NCBI GenBank assembly: GCA_013289955.1
Contig: JABCYZ010000023.1
Coordinates: forward strand, 1-64,000
Length of the DNA: 64,000 bases
Direction: 5' to 3'
Source: Acidobacteriota bacterium
GTDB taxonomy: Bacteria > Acidobacteriota > Terriglobia > Acidiferrales > UBA7541
The position numbers and the translations under genes were made by a program. Each line of letters begins with the position of its first letter. The first letter of the stretch is position 1. The notes under the pieces were generated by a model that made no database searches, was not told where the DNA came from, and was given only the letters and a program-made list of their open reading frames with translations. This document shows positions 42,540 through 50,734 of this stretch, piece after piece.

Positions 42540-42881
42540 CTAAACCGTGCGAACCAAGCCAATTTCCTGCAGTTCAGCCAGATAGCTCTGAACGTCTGAA
42601 AATGCCTGTTTCGCATCTACTTCATAGTGCGTGGCAACCCAATCCGCCAAGTCTTCCACGGAATGTCCCTGTTCAAGGAGGTGCCACAAGCTTCGACCGA
42701 CCGGATTGAAGGTATAGACGGAATCGAGATCCCCCACACCACGGCAAATGGGTACAACGATCGTCTCGCCAGCAACTTCGCGGGAGACAATAGCCGTGTT
42801 CCGAGTGTGGCGGACCGGTGTCGTATTTAACCTGGGGGTTAAATATTCAGACCCTGGAAGCTCTGAAAGAGGGCTTGACAT
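42540..42881 (-). CDS. PqqD-like peptide-recognition protein
   Basis: 113 residues of the PqqD fold (RiPP recognition element). Evidence: DSVYTFNPVGRSLWHLLEQGHSVEDLADWVATHYEVDAKQAF, read as family positions rather than one motif, with SLWHLLEQG and VQSYLAELQEIGLV as hallmarks of the winged helix. PqqD-type proteins hold the leader peptide for the radical SAM enzyme. It is first in the operon, 119 bp before the rSAM gene; the gap holds another GTACT/AGTAC half-site pair (42453-42465). The longest ATG is used. Confidence 0.9.
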   Translation of the reverse strand: MSSPLSELPGSEYLTPRLNTTPVRHTRNTAIVSREVAGETIVVPICRGVGDLDSVYTFNPVGRSLWHLLEQGHSVEDLADWVATHYEVDAKQAFSDVQSYLAELQEIGLVRTV

Positions 42882-42935
42882 GGTTCTAGTGTCCGAAATG
42901 GAACAGGGGTTGTCACGTTCCGGGAAGTACAGTGT

Positions 42936-42962
42936 TCCGTACTAGTACCCTCGTAGTACGGA
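42936..42962. promoter_or_regulatory. inverted repeat upstream of the peptide-modification operon
   Basis: TCCGTACTA (42936-42944) and TAGTACGGA (42954-42962) form perfect 9-base arms separated by 9 bases. TTCCGGGAA and GTTCC repeats lie between it and pqqD, and a related GTACT-CTC-AGTAC sits between pqqD and the radical SAM gene. The place, 55-80 bp before the first gene, fits an operator or a leader hairpin; no -10/-35 pair is clear. Confidence 0.45.
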
Positions 42963-43096
42963 GTGCCTAACGTATACATCGCATTACTAAGCCGCTTCTC
43001 TACTATGATTTACTTGGCAATGGAGGATATGAGGATGCCGGCGGTTGCAGGTCTCCAACCCAGAGTTTTGAGAATCGAGGAGCCCTGCCGCTCAAA

Positions 43097-43381
43097 GTGG
43101 AACAGCTGGCCGGGTTCTCACGATGCATCACCTCACGATCCCTAGAAGTTCGACCGAAGACTCGGAAATACTGCGGTTTACTCACACATGATTTCCGCCG
43201 TGGCGCGGCTCGTAATCTCATCAAGGCGGGCGTCAGTCCTCATGTCGCAAAGAAAATCACCGGGCACAAAACCGGCCATATTTTCGACCGCTATACCATC
43301 CAGAACACTGCCGACGTACGCGAAGCTCTCATTAAGGTCGGTCGCGCTGGAGCGGTTGCTGAAATGTCACCCTCAAGATAA
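43097..43381 (+). pseudogene. C-terminal remnant of a tyrosine recombinase
   Basis: Only the C-terminal catalytic end is recognisable: LTHDFRRGAARNLIKAGVS, then KKITGHKTGHIFDRYTI with the GH pair and the nucleophile-type Tyr (about 43175-43381). The N-terminal domain and the first Arg are missing, and sequence upstream shows no matching reading frame. The remnant ends 14 bp from tRNA-Glu. A scar of an older integrative element or phage. Confidence 0.75.
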
Positions 43382-43395
43382 ACTTAACGATCAGC

Positions 43396-43470
43396 GGCGC
43401 TATGGTGCAAAGGTTAGCACGCGGCCCTCTCAAGGCCGAAATACGGGTTCGAGTCCCGTTAGCGCTACCA
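43396..43470 (+). tRNA. tRNA-Glu (anticodon CUC)
   Basis: 75 bases with encoded CCA. Acceptor arms GGCGCTA/TAGCGCT pair (G-U at the first position), anticodon arm CGGCC-CTCTCAA-GGCCG gives CTC, and T-arm ACGGG-TTCGAGT-CCCGT is standard. It is flanked by a recombinase remnant and an IS remnant. Confidence 0.95.
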
Positions 43471-43542
43471 CTCAATAAGGCCTTTTGTTCTTTCGCACCG
43501 GCTGAAATGTGAATGAATAAAAAGCTACCGCTCCCCACTAAT

Positions 43543-43731
43543 TTAGACAGCCAGGGTCTCCTTTTTCGGTACACCTGCGAAAGCCAAGAAGGCCTCGTGC
43601 GGCGTGCGATTCCCGACTCCGCGATGAGGCCGGTCGTGATTGTATTCTTCGATCCGAACCGTTCGATGTAGCTGTTGCCTTCCGGGCGATGATAGGCCGT
43701 CCTTCGACTGCGATTCAAGGAGCTGCGCCAC
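43543..43731 (-). mobile_element. remnant of an IS transposase (integrase-core C-terminus)
   Basis: The minus frame reads RIEEYNHDRPHRGVGNRTPHEAFLAFAGVPK, the end of an IS3/IS481-like DDE transposase (given here by its family segments YNHDRPH and TPHEAFLA). A neighbouring frame carries PEGNSYIERF, which normally precedes it, so a frameshift separates them. No terminal inverted repeats or N-terminal part were seen; the element is dead. Confidence 0.7.
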
Positions 43732-43831
43732 CCGCCAGGTGTGATGAGCCTGGCTTCAAAGAACTGCTAGGGTAGTGTGCTAATGTCGCTATCCGCGCCG
43801 CCAACCACAATAAGACTTTAGGAAAGAACTC

Positions 43832-44152
43832 ATGTTGCGCAGACTGAGCATCGCAATTTCTTATTTCGTTTCGATTGTTTACTTCTTATTGATTCTGTTG
43901 CCTTCTGTCTATTGTCTTCAGCATGGATGCAGAGGACCGGAGGGTGATGCTTTTATGCCTGCCTTCTTTCTTACTCCGTTTGGGGCAATCGCTACCGCTT
44001 TCTCATTGCACAACAGCATACAGCACATCAGAAAAAGACAATCATGGTCCTGGGTTTTCTGGCCTCTCGCAATTGTTTTCGCAACCGTCCTCCTGGGTGC
44101 AATTACCTTCATCGTATGGTTGATTTATGAACTCGCAACTCATCATCGTTAA
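43832..44152 (+). CDS. small membrane protein of unknown function
   Basis: 106 residues with hydrophobic stretches ISYFVSIVYFLLILLPSVY, MPAFFLTPFGAIATAFSL and VFWPLAIVFATVLLGAITFIVWL, so three transmembrane helices are likely. AGGAAAGAAC precedes the ATG. It is on the plus strand between mobile-element scars and the minus-strand polysaccharide locus. No family is recognised. Confidence 0.6.
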   Translation: MLRRLSIAISYFVSIVYFLLILLPSVYCLQHGCRGPEGDAFMPAFFLTPFGAIATAFSLHNSIQHIRKRQSWSWVFWPLAIVFATVLLGAITFIVWLIYELATHHR

Positions 44153-44199
44153 GGGCGAAGCCGCTGCAAGTGAACTGGACCCAAGTGCCTACTCATCCA

Positions 44200-45012
44200 T
44201 TAATAGAACTTCTTAAGGCCCAGAGATTCGAGTAAGACAAGCGCAACAAACTGTGTTCCATAAATAAGGTAGCGGTGCCAGAGACGCCTTGGCTCGTGCG
44301 ACAATCGGAAAAACCACTCAAGTCCATGCTCGCGCATCCACAGCGGGGCTTGCGCGATTCTTCCAGTATGAAAGTCAAACGCGGCGCCCACGCCCACCAA
44401 CACGGGCGCCTTGAGCCGGCCTTGGTGCTCGGACATCCAGCGTTCTTGTTTAGGAGCCCCGAGGCCGACCCAAACAACATCGGCGCGGACGCTGTTGATC
44501 AGGGAAACTACGTCTTGGTCCTCTTGTCGAGTCAACGGGCGGAATGGCGGGCAGAATGCGCCCGCAATCTGCAAACCCGGAAAACGAGCAGCTAAACGGA
44601 GGGAGAGGTCCTCGGCGACTCCCTCTGCACCGCCATAAAAGAAATGGCGGTAGCCTTGGGCAGAGGATTCTAGGCAGAAGCGTTCCATCAGCTCCGGGCC
44701 ATAGACTCTCCTCTGAAGTGCAAGCCCTTTTCGCCGGCCCAGCCACACGAGTGGAAATCCGTCGGGAACGACCAAATCCGCACCGAGCAAGATCTTCTTG
44801 AAGCTTTCCGCATGTTGCGCCTCCATCAAGCTGTGCATATCCGTGACGGCAATGTAACGGCATGCGTCACGTCGCTTGATCCATTCTTCCATGCGCGACA
44901 CCACCTCCGGAATTTGCACGGCGTCCACCCGCACACCGAGCACTTCATAAGATGGAGATTTGTACTGCGATGCGTGCGGCATAGGCTCTGTCAGCTCGAT
45001 GGTTCGAGACAC
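44200..45012 (-). CDS. WecG/TagA/CpsF-family glycosyltransferase
   Basis: 270 residues from the GTG at 45012; an ATG at codon 11 (MPHASQY) is an alternative. The family fold is seen in VDAVQIPEVVSRMEEWI, TDMHSLMEAQHAESFKKIL, LVVPDGFPLVWLGRRKG, FYGGAEGVAEDLSLRL and VWVGLGAPKQERWM, with GVGAAFDFHTGRIAQAP near the end. Members add N-acetylmannosaminyl (or similar) residues to lipid-linked sugars in capsule, teichoic acid or enterobacterial antigen synthesis. It is the last gene of the polysaccharide locus. The sugar donor is not fixed by sequence. Confidence 0.9.
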   Translation of the reverse strand: MSRTIELTEPMPHASQYKSPSYEVLGVRVDAVQIPEVVSRMEEWIKRRDACRYIAVTDMHSLMEAQHAESFKKILLGADLVVPDGFPLVWLGRRKGLALQRRVYGPELMERFCLESSAQGYRHFFYGGAEGVAEDLSLRLAARFPGLQIAGAFCPPFRPLTRQEDQDVVSLINSVRADVVWVGLGAPKQERWMSEHQGRLKAPVLVGVGAAFDFHTGRIAQAPLWMREHGLEWFFRLSHEPRRLWHRYLIYGTQFVALVLLESLGLKKFY

Positions 45013-45623
45013 CGATAGACAACCAGGTTATTGGGAAAAATCCGCAGGCCGATCTTGCGCACGGTAGCCTCAGGAAACAGAGCGCGCAAGGCGCCAGCGG
45101 AAAGCAAATCGATAGGCGCGTAATGCCGCAGATAGCCCGGCGAAAACCGGCAAAATTTGCGCTGCCATTCTGGAGATAGAAATTGATAAAAAGGAAGAAG
45201 CGTGTGGGGATCGATGGGGAAATAGCGGTCGGGAGTGGCTACAAAATAACCCTTTCGCGCGACACGCCGGATTTCTTCTGCAAACCGCTGCTGCCTGTAA
45301 GCCCCGCCTACGTGTTCGATAACCGCATTGGAGAACACCCAATCGAAGGAACGGTCTGGAAAGGGCAAGGAGCAGCCGTCCGCTATTTCGCACTTCACGT
45401 GCTCCAACCCCTTCTCTCGAATCACTTGTGGATCCAGATTGACAATCCTAACTGCGGTAAAATACCGGTATATGCGGGCGAATTCACCAAGGATTCCCGT
45501 CCCGCCGCCGACATCCAGCAGCGAATCGCGCCTCCGAGGCCGCAGAGCGTCAAAAAAAAGGTCGCACTTCTGTGAGCGTAATTTCAGGTGGATCGGAGTG
45601 AGCAACCTCAGAATTGCTTCCAT
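44991..45623 (-). CDS. SAM-dependent methyltransferase
   Basis: A 210-residue class I methyltransferase: motif I SLLDVGGGTGILGEFA, VNLDPQVI for the acidic ribose-binding residue, and LPFPDRSFDWVFSNAVIEHV typical of the Methyltransf_11 family. Start ATG directly follows the GT4 stop (TGAATG); it overlaps the WecG-like gene by 22 bp. Probably methylates a sugar or lipid-linked intermediate of the polysaccharide; the substrate is unknown. Confidence 0.85.
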   Translation of the reverse strand: MEAILRLLTPIHLKLRSQKCDLFFDALRPRRRDSLLDVGGGTGILGEFARIYRYFTAVRIVNLDPQVIREKGLEHVKCEIADGCSLPFPDRSFDWVFSNAVIEHVGGAYRQQRFAEEIRRVARKGYFVATPDRYFPIDPHTLLPFYQFLSPEWQRKFCRFSPGYLRHYAPIDLLSAGALRALFPEATVRKIGLRIFPNNLVVYRCLEPSS

Positions 45624-46880
45624 TCAGCCTGCCCCTTTCCGGCGTTCCGATAAAGCCTTGGCTTCGCCCGGAACAAAGGCTTTGACCAAGGCGACGGACT
45701 CCTTACCTCTCGGATCTACCGATTCGTAGGCGTTCTCCAGGCTTTTGAGCGCTGAGCGGGCGTTATATTTCGATTCGAACTCCACCCGCGCGTCCAAGCC
45801 CATGGTTTTCGTTTCGTCGGGATGGGTCCAAGCCCATTCGACTTTCAGGGCGAGGTCTTCGGCGTGGCCCGGTGTGAAATACAATCCCGTGTACCCATCG
45901 CGGACAATCTCGGCCAGACCTCCGTGGCCGGCCGCGATGACAGGGACTCCGCAGGCGTAAGCTTCCGCTATCGCCATCGGAAAACCCTCGTAGCAAGTGC
46001 TGGGAACGATCAGAAATTTCGCGGCGTGCAGCCTTTCCATTGTCGCCTGAGCACCGAGCCATCCGGAAAAATGAACGCCTCGCAAACTGAATCGCGCGAA
46101 GTCGCGTTCCAGGGAGGCACGCAGGGGCCCCTCGCCCACAATTTCTAGTGGAATTACGGCGGACAGATTCGACCACGCAAGTGGAAGAAGTTGCGGACCT
46201 TTTTCTTCCGATAGTCTGCCGATGTAAAGCGCGTTTTGACCGCCGTCGATCCGGCGTCCGGGATCTGGAGCGATGAAGTTGGGTTTGACGCGGATTCGAG
46301 CCGGGTCGAAACCTGCGTCGACGAATTTTCTGCGCGCAAATTCAGTACAAACCAGGAAGAGATCAACCTGCTCTGTCCAAGTTCGCAACAGCTGGTGAGC
46401 TGTTAGCATGCCTGCCAAAGCAGCGCTCGCGAGCCGCGAGTCGTGATAGCAACCATGAACAATCGAGCGAAGCAGAGAATGAGAAATGCATTCTTCGCAA
46501 ATCTCACCGTCCCGAAAGAGGTTGCCGCCGGGGCACAGAAGCCTGTAATTGTGGAGTGTCTGCACGACGGGAATTCCCGCCGCGTGGCAAGCGTAATATG
46601 CGGAAGGAGAGATAAGAGGAAACGTGTTATGGAAGTGGGCAACGTCAGGCAATTCCCTTCTGAGAATGTCCCGCAATTCATGATTCGTGCGTTCCGACCA
46701 GGAAGTGCGCCAACCGAGGCTAGCTTTCTCTAGAAAGGAGTATCCCCGAATCTCCTCGTTGTGCCGGCTGTATTCGATGACCTGGTGCCCGGCTTCGCGC
46801 AGAAGCCTGATTTCAGACTCGCAAACGGCGTCCTCGCCGCCCGGCTTCTGATAGAAGTTGTGCGCCACGAGAATTTTCAC
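45624..46880 (-). CDS. GT4-family glycosyltransferase
   Basis: 418 residues. N-terminal domain KILVAHNFYQKPGGEDAVCESE; C-terminal donor-binding domain with ALYIGRLSEEKGPQLL, VGEGPLRASLE and the GT4 motif CYEGFPMAIAEAYACGVPVIA. It transfers a sugar from an activated donor onto the growing repeat unit in the cytoplasm. Overlaps the upstream methyltransferase by 4 bp. Confidence 0.9.
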   Translation of the reverse strand: MKILVAHNFYQKPGGEDAVCESEIRLLREAGHQVIEYSRHNEEIRGYSFLEKASLGWRTSWSERTNHELRDILRRELPDVAHFHNTFPLISPSAYYACHAAGIPVVQTLHNYRLLCPGGNLFRDGEICEECISHSLLRSIVHGCYHDSRLASAALAGMLTAHQLLRTWTEQVDLFLVCTEFARRKFVDAGFDPARIRVKPNFIAPDPGRRIDGGQNALYIGRLSEEKGPQLLPLAWSNLSAVIPLEIVGEGPLRASLERDFARFSLRGVHFSGWLGAQATMERLHAAKFLIVPSTCYEGFPMAIAEAYACGVPVIAAGHGGLAEIVRDGYTGLYFTPGHAEDLALKVEWAWTHPDETKTMGLDARVEFESKYNARSALKSLENAYESVDPRGKESVALVKAFVPGEAKALSERRKGAG

Positions 46881-47665
46881 GGTCTTGGACTTTCGAAAGC
46901 GCTTGCCGCTGGGCTCTTTTTCTTCACGTCTTGTGGGCGCTCACGGCAAAGAAATGTTGCATGCGTCGTCAGCAGCCGTGCGTAAATCCAGCCGGGGATG
47001 ACACTCTTCAGCGCTTCTTTAATGATTGGTTTGGCCCTGCGCGCGCCTTTTCTCCCGTAGAACTCGACCTCGCGGCTCAACAAATCCGTCCGGCTCAGCA
47101 AAATCTCCTGCCCGCAATCCTGTTGGAGAAAACTAGCGATAGAACGGGAGCTCCAGAATTGGACGTGGCCCGCGCTGGCGGCGGAGGCGAAAGGCTTGCC
47201 GAGAATTTTCGTACGAATCGTATTGCTGAGGACTATTTCGGTTGGGACTTCGATGACCACGTAGTCCGCCACTCGCGCGGCGCCACGCACCGCACCGGCC
47301 GGATTTTCCAGATGCTCGATGACATGGCTGAGGATGGCAACGGAAAACGATTTCTCCGGGAAGGGCAAGGTATCCGCCGGCCCTACGTACGCATTGCTCA
47401 GCAATGACCCGCACGACTTTTGGGCGAATTCGACGGCAGCCGCGGAAATATCGGTCGCTACGTAGCGATTCGCAAAGTTCATGCAGCCGAGTTCCCGCAA
47501 AACTGCTCCCGTGCCGCATCCAATCTCGAGAACGGAGGAAACGGAGATTTTCCGGCAGACATGGGCAATGTTGATCGCCTTTTGCCGGGCACCGGCTTCC
47601 CGCCATGCAAGGAATGCCTCGTCACGGAGCGCCTCTCGATATGCGGCGTTGTAATCAGTCCACAT
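46877..47665 (-). CDS. SAM-dependent methyltransferase
   Basis: 262 residues. Motif I SSVLEIGCGTGAVLREL, YVATDISAAAVEFA and LPFPEKSFSVAILSHVIEHLENP place it in the Methyltransf_11/UbiE-like group. AGGAAAGG lies upstream of the ATG. The C-terminus is basic (KKKSPAASAFESPRP). It sits between two glycosyltransferase genes, so an O-methylated sugar in the polymer is a reasonable guess. Confidence 0.83.
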   Translation of the reverse strand: MWTDYNAAYREALRDEAFLAWREAGARQKAINIAHVCRKISVSSVLEIGCGTGAVLRELGCMNFANRYVATDISAAAVEFAQKSCGSLLSNAYVGPADTLPFPEKSFSVAILSHVIEHLENPAGAVRGAARVADYVVIEVPTEIVLSNTIRTKILGKPFASAASAGHVQFWSSRSIASFLQQDCGQEILLSRTDLLSREVEFYGRKGARRAKPIIKEALKSVIPGWIYARLLTTHATFLCRERPQDVKKKSPAASAFESPRP

Positions 47666-47724
47666 CGGCTGTCACCTTTCCTCCCCAGGACATCTCCGGC
47701 AGTCCGACGGAAGGGCTTGGGTTC

Positions 47725-48666
47725 TCATGCTCCGTTTTCTTCGTGTCTTTCCACGGCTGTTTGCGGTAGAGACGCACGCACTCCCGCCAAACGGACCATC
47801 AGGCGAGTGGGTGGAATGAATCGCGCGAGAACCTTGCCGGGCCCAGCGCACGGATCAACCTCCTGCACAAAAGACTGCGTCTGGAACTGTTCAATCCCAG
47901 AACTCGCCAGAAGTCCTGTCAATTCCTTGCGGGTATAGCTCTTATTGCCCACAAAATTGTCAGGAAGAAGCCCCAAACGGCGCAGAGGGTTGTGCCACCA
48001 GTTATGAAAGTCCACAACCGCAGTTCCGCTGCTGTTGAGGACGCTTTGGATACTTCGAAGGAGTTTAGTCTCGTGCCACGGTCCGCGAATGAGAGTGTCT
48101 AGGCAAATGAGATGATCGACGCTGCTCCGAAATGGCGGTTGAAAATAGTCCGCATGAACGAAAACAATGTTCTCCAAATGGCTCGCTCTCGCCTTTGCGC
48201 TGGCATACGCGAGCGCGTCCATCGACAAGTCGCAATGAAAGACCATGCGGTATTCTTGCGCAGCTCTAAATGTGCAATGCCCGGCGCCTGCGGAGAGGTC
48301 GCAAAAAACTAAATTCGCTTCACAGGGCTCTACCCGGAGGAATTGAAACACTTCACGGGCCTGGCGTTCCCTCAATCGCAGCCATTTCTGTGAACGGGCC
48401 TCAGGCGCTCCCCAAGCCCGGGCGTCAGCCCGAATTTCCGATGGGCGGAAGAATTCGGTCAAGTAACCCTGCCTATAGAGCGCAGGTTCGCTTCTCCCAG
48501 GAAAGGTGATCGGCCGCGAGGGGAGAAGATCCAAAATGTTAGTAGACAATAAAGGATAGAAACGATGGCATTGCTCGCACAGCACGCCGTTCGCGCTTCT
48601 GGCCATCGGGGCGCCGTCGTCCGGGCAACACAGGTGTAATGTGACTTCATCGAGGCTAAACGGCAT
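47725..48666 (-). CDS. methyltransferase with N-terminal Trm112-like zinc ribbon
   Basis: About 313 residues from the ATG at 48666 (CGGAG 8 bases upstream). The N-terminus has a zinc ribbon, CCPDDGAPM and CEQCHRFYP, as in methyltransferases with a Trm112-type module, followed by a class I fold with LVFCDLSAGAGHCTF and VFHCDLSMDALAYA. It overlaps the 3' end of the GT-deacetylase gene by 11 bp. The fused zinc ribbon is common in polysaccharide loci, but the acceptor is unknown. Confidence 0.8.
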   Translation of the reverse strand: MPFSLDEVTLHLCCPDDGAPMARSANGVLCEQCHRFYPLLSTNILDLLPSRPITFPGRSEPALYRQGYLTEFFRPSEIRADARAWGAPEARSQKWLRLRERQAREVFQFLRVEPCEANLVFCDLSAGAGHCTFRAAQEYRMVFHCDLSMDALAYASAKARASHLENIVFVHADYFQPPFRSSVDHLICLDTLIRGPWHETKLLRSIQSVLNSSGTAVVDFHNWWHNPLRRLGLLPDNFVGNKSYTRKELTGLLASSGIEQFQTQSFVQEVDPCAGPGKVLARFIPPTRLMVRLAGVRASLPQTAVERHEENGA

Positions 48667-50683
48667 AGGCACACAGCTCCGAGTTGGTTACGCCTTTCAG
48701 CTCTTCTCGCCACCGGCAAATGGTCATCAGGAAGTTCTCAAGATTTTCCCACTGGCCTTGCTCCTCGATTTCCCAGGAATGGCCCCAGAGGTGAAACACC
48801 CCTCCACGCTTGATGGCTCGGAAAAACAACTCTTTCGCGAGCGCAGCCCAATCCCGTGCTATCAGCCCTACCCTTGGGCGGAACATCACCGAAGAGGAGA
48901 ATCTCTTCAGAGCATTTTTGGCGTAGGCCGAAGGACCATGTGGAAATACCTGAACCGTTGTAGGAATCAGCCAGAGGCCGTCGACGCACTGCGGGCTCCT
49001 GGTCGAGAGGAGCTCAACGGTCCGCGCCGCCTGATAGCCCGCCTCGCGCACAAGCCGCAACTGCTTATTCCGAAACTTGCCGCCTGGGAAGCAGAAGACG
49101 CGGCAATCCTTCCCGGTCAGTTGCTCAATCCACTCTCTCGAGCCGGAAAGCTGAACCCGGGCGTCGCCTTCTGACAGCCGGTCGATGGCGACGTGCTCCA
49201 GAGTATGGCCACCGATTTCGAAAGTTTTGCTCAATTCGCGGATCTCGGAGACGTGCATCACGGCCCGCTGCCCCGAGCGTGGCACATAAAATGTTCCAGT
49301 AAGTCCGTACTTGGTAAGCAGTTCCGCCACTCTCAAATCGAGCGGATCGCCGTCGTCCCAACTTGTGGTCACCAAAACGCTTCGCTCTGTTTCAACAGGT
49401 GAACTCGCTTGGGGGACAGGAAACGGCAAAACCTCAAGAATCTCAATCCCTTTTCGAACTGCCGCTAGACTGTGGGAACTCTCGCCGAACCATACTTCTG
49501 ATTTCTGCCGGGCGCTTTGTAGCTCTTGGCCCCTGGCGGCCCCCCATTGCAATCGCGGCTTTGCCAGGCACTCTAAAATTCCCTGCTTGAACCTTTCGAC
49601 CATGGCCTCGATCGAATATTTCTCCGCAGAAATCGCCGCGCCCTCACGAAGCAGCTGAAGCTCCCGCGGATTTGACAGGAGCTTGGCCACCGCTTGTGCG
49701 TATGCTTCTGGGTAAGGCGCCGTGATCAGCCCATTACGGCCCTCTTCTAGGTACTCCATTTCCGGCCCATGAATGGGAAGCTGCGTCGCAATGAGAGGCA
49801 GACCGGCGGCGAATCCGTCGAGGACGGCAAGGCCCGCTCTTCCGGGAAGTAGAAACACATCCGCGATCGCTAGCAATTGCGATTTCCGGTCGCCGAACTG
49901 TGGCCCCACAAAATGGACCCAAGGCTGCTTGGCAGCACTCCGCTTGAGCTCGTCTTCGTCCGGACCGCCGCCAACGACAATCAATTGAAACTCGGGGATA
50001 CTTTCGCGAATCTTCGCGGTCGCTCGAATCAGAAACGGAATAGACTTCACCTTGTGGAGCATGCCAACGAATATTCCCACCGGCGCGTATGGCGCGATGC
50101 CCAGCTTGGCGCGAAGCGCTGTCTTTGCGTTCGAGCTCAGATTCTTTACGAACTTTTGAATTCTTCGCGTGTCGACGGAGTTTTGCACGGTGGTGATCTT
50201 TGCCGCAGACACTCCATGCTGCTCTAAGTACCGCGCTGTGCCCTCCGTGTAGGCAAACCACCAGTGGACCCAATCCAGCGTTCTTTCCTTGTACCATTCG
50301 GAAAACGGCGAGCGGTCCGCCTGCAGATTTTCGCCTAAACCCCAGAAAGCAACCCTCTTGATTTTGAAGAGCGAAAGCGGCAGGAGCAGATGATTCAGAA
50401 GGAATCGGTTTGCCTGGTCGACGATGACGAAGTCGGCCGAAGCGATCTCACGAAATGCCAGCTGGAGAAGCAGCCGCCTCTGCCCTAGCCAAAAGCCTTT
50501 TACCTTTGCACCGTACGCGCGCGGCAACTCGCAATTGTCGTGTTTCTGCACTTCCAAGGGCCCCGGAGCGCTGTAAACGACCTTAAGATCTACACCCTCC
50601 TTGCCGAGCGCGCTGTTCAAACGGTCGTAGAAAGGTTTGCGGTATCGCTTGATCTGCGCTTCGATAATCAGGACTTTCTTCAT
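48656..50683 (-). CDS. fused GT4 glycosyltransferase and polysaccharide deacetylase
   Basis: 675 residues. Residues 1-400 form a GT-B glycosyltransferase (KVLIIEAQIKRYRKPFYDRL, PVGIFVGMLHKVKSIPFLI, VVGGGPDEDELKR, GLAVLDGFAAGLPLIATQ). Residues 430-675 form a NodB-type deacetylase with TTSWDDGDPLDLRVA, TGTFYVPRSG, metal-site HTLEH in GGHTLEHVAID, and VFCFPGGKF. A single polypeptide would add a sugar and remove its N- or O-acetyl group. It ends by overlapping the methyltransferase downstream. No stop or frame break separates the parts, so the fusion is real in this sequence. Confidence 0.88.
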   Translation of the reverse strand: MKKVLIIEAQIKRYRKPFYDRLNSALGKEGVDLKVVYSAPGPLEVQKHDNCELPRAYGAKVKGFWLGQRRLLLQLAFREIASADFVIVDQANRFLLNHLLLPLSLFKIKRVAFWGLGENLQADRSPFSEWYKERTLDWVHWWFAYTEGTARYLEQHGVSAAKITTVQNSVDTRRIQKFVKNLSSNAKTALRAKLGIAPYAPVGIFVGMLHKVKSIPFLIRATAKIRESIPEFQLIVVGGGPDEDELKRSAAKQPWVHFVGPQFGDRKSQLLAIADVFLLPGRAGLAVLDGFAAGLPLIATQLPIHGPEMEYLEEGRNGLITAPYPEAYAQAVAKLLSNPRELQLLREGAAISAEKYSIEAMVERFKQGILECLAKPRLQWGAARGQELQSARQKSEVWFGESSHSLAAVRKGIEILEVLPFPVPQASSPVETERSVLVTTSWDDGDPLDLRVAELLTKYGLTGTFYVPRSGQRAVMHVSEIRELSKTFEIGGHTLEHVAIDRLSEGDARVQLSGSREWIEQLTGKDCRVFCFPGGKFRNKQLRLVREAGYQAARTVELLSTRSPQCVDGLWLIPTTVQVFPHGPSAYAKNALKRFSSSVMFRPRVGLIARDWAALAKELFFRAIKRGGVFHLWGHSWEIEEQGQWENLENFLMTICRWREELKGVTNSELCAYAV

Positions 50684-50734
50684 TGGCTTCTCTGTGCCCT
50701 TAGGGAACTTCTTCCCGCCCCACGGTTCGAGCGT

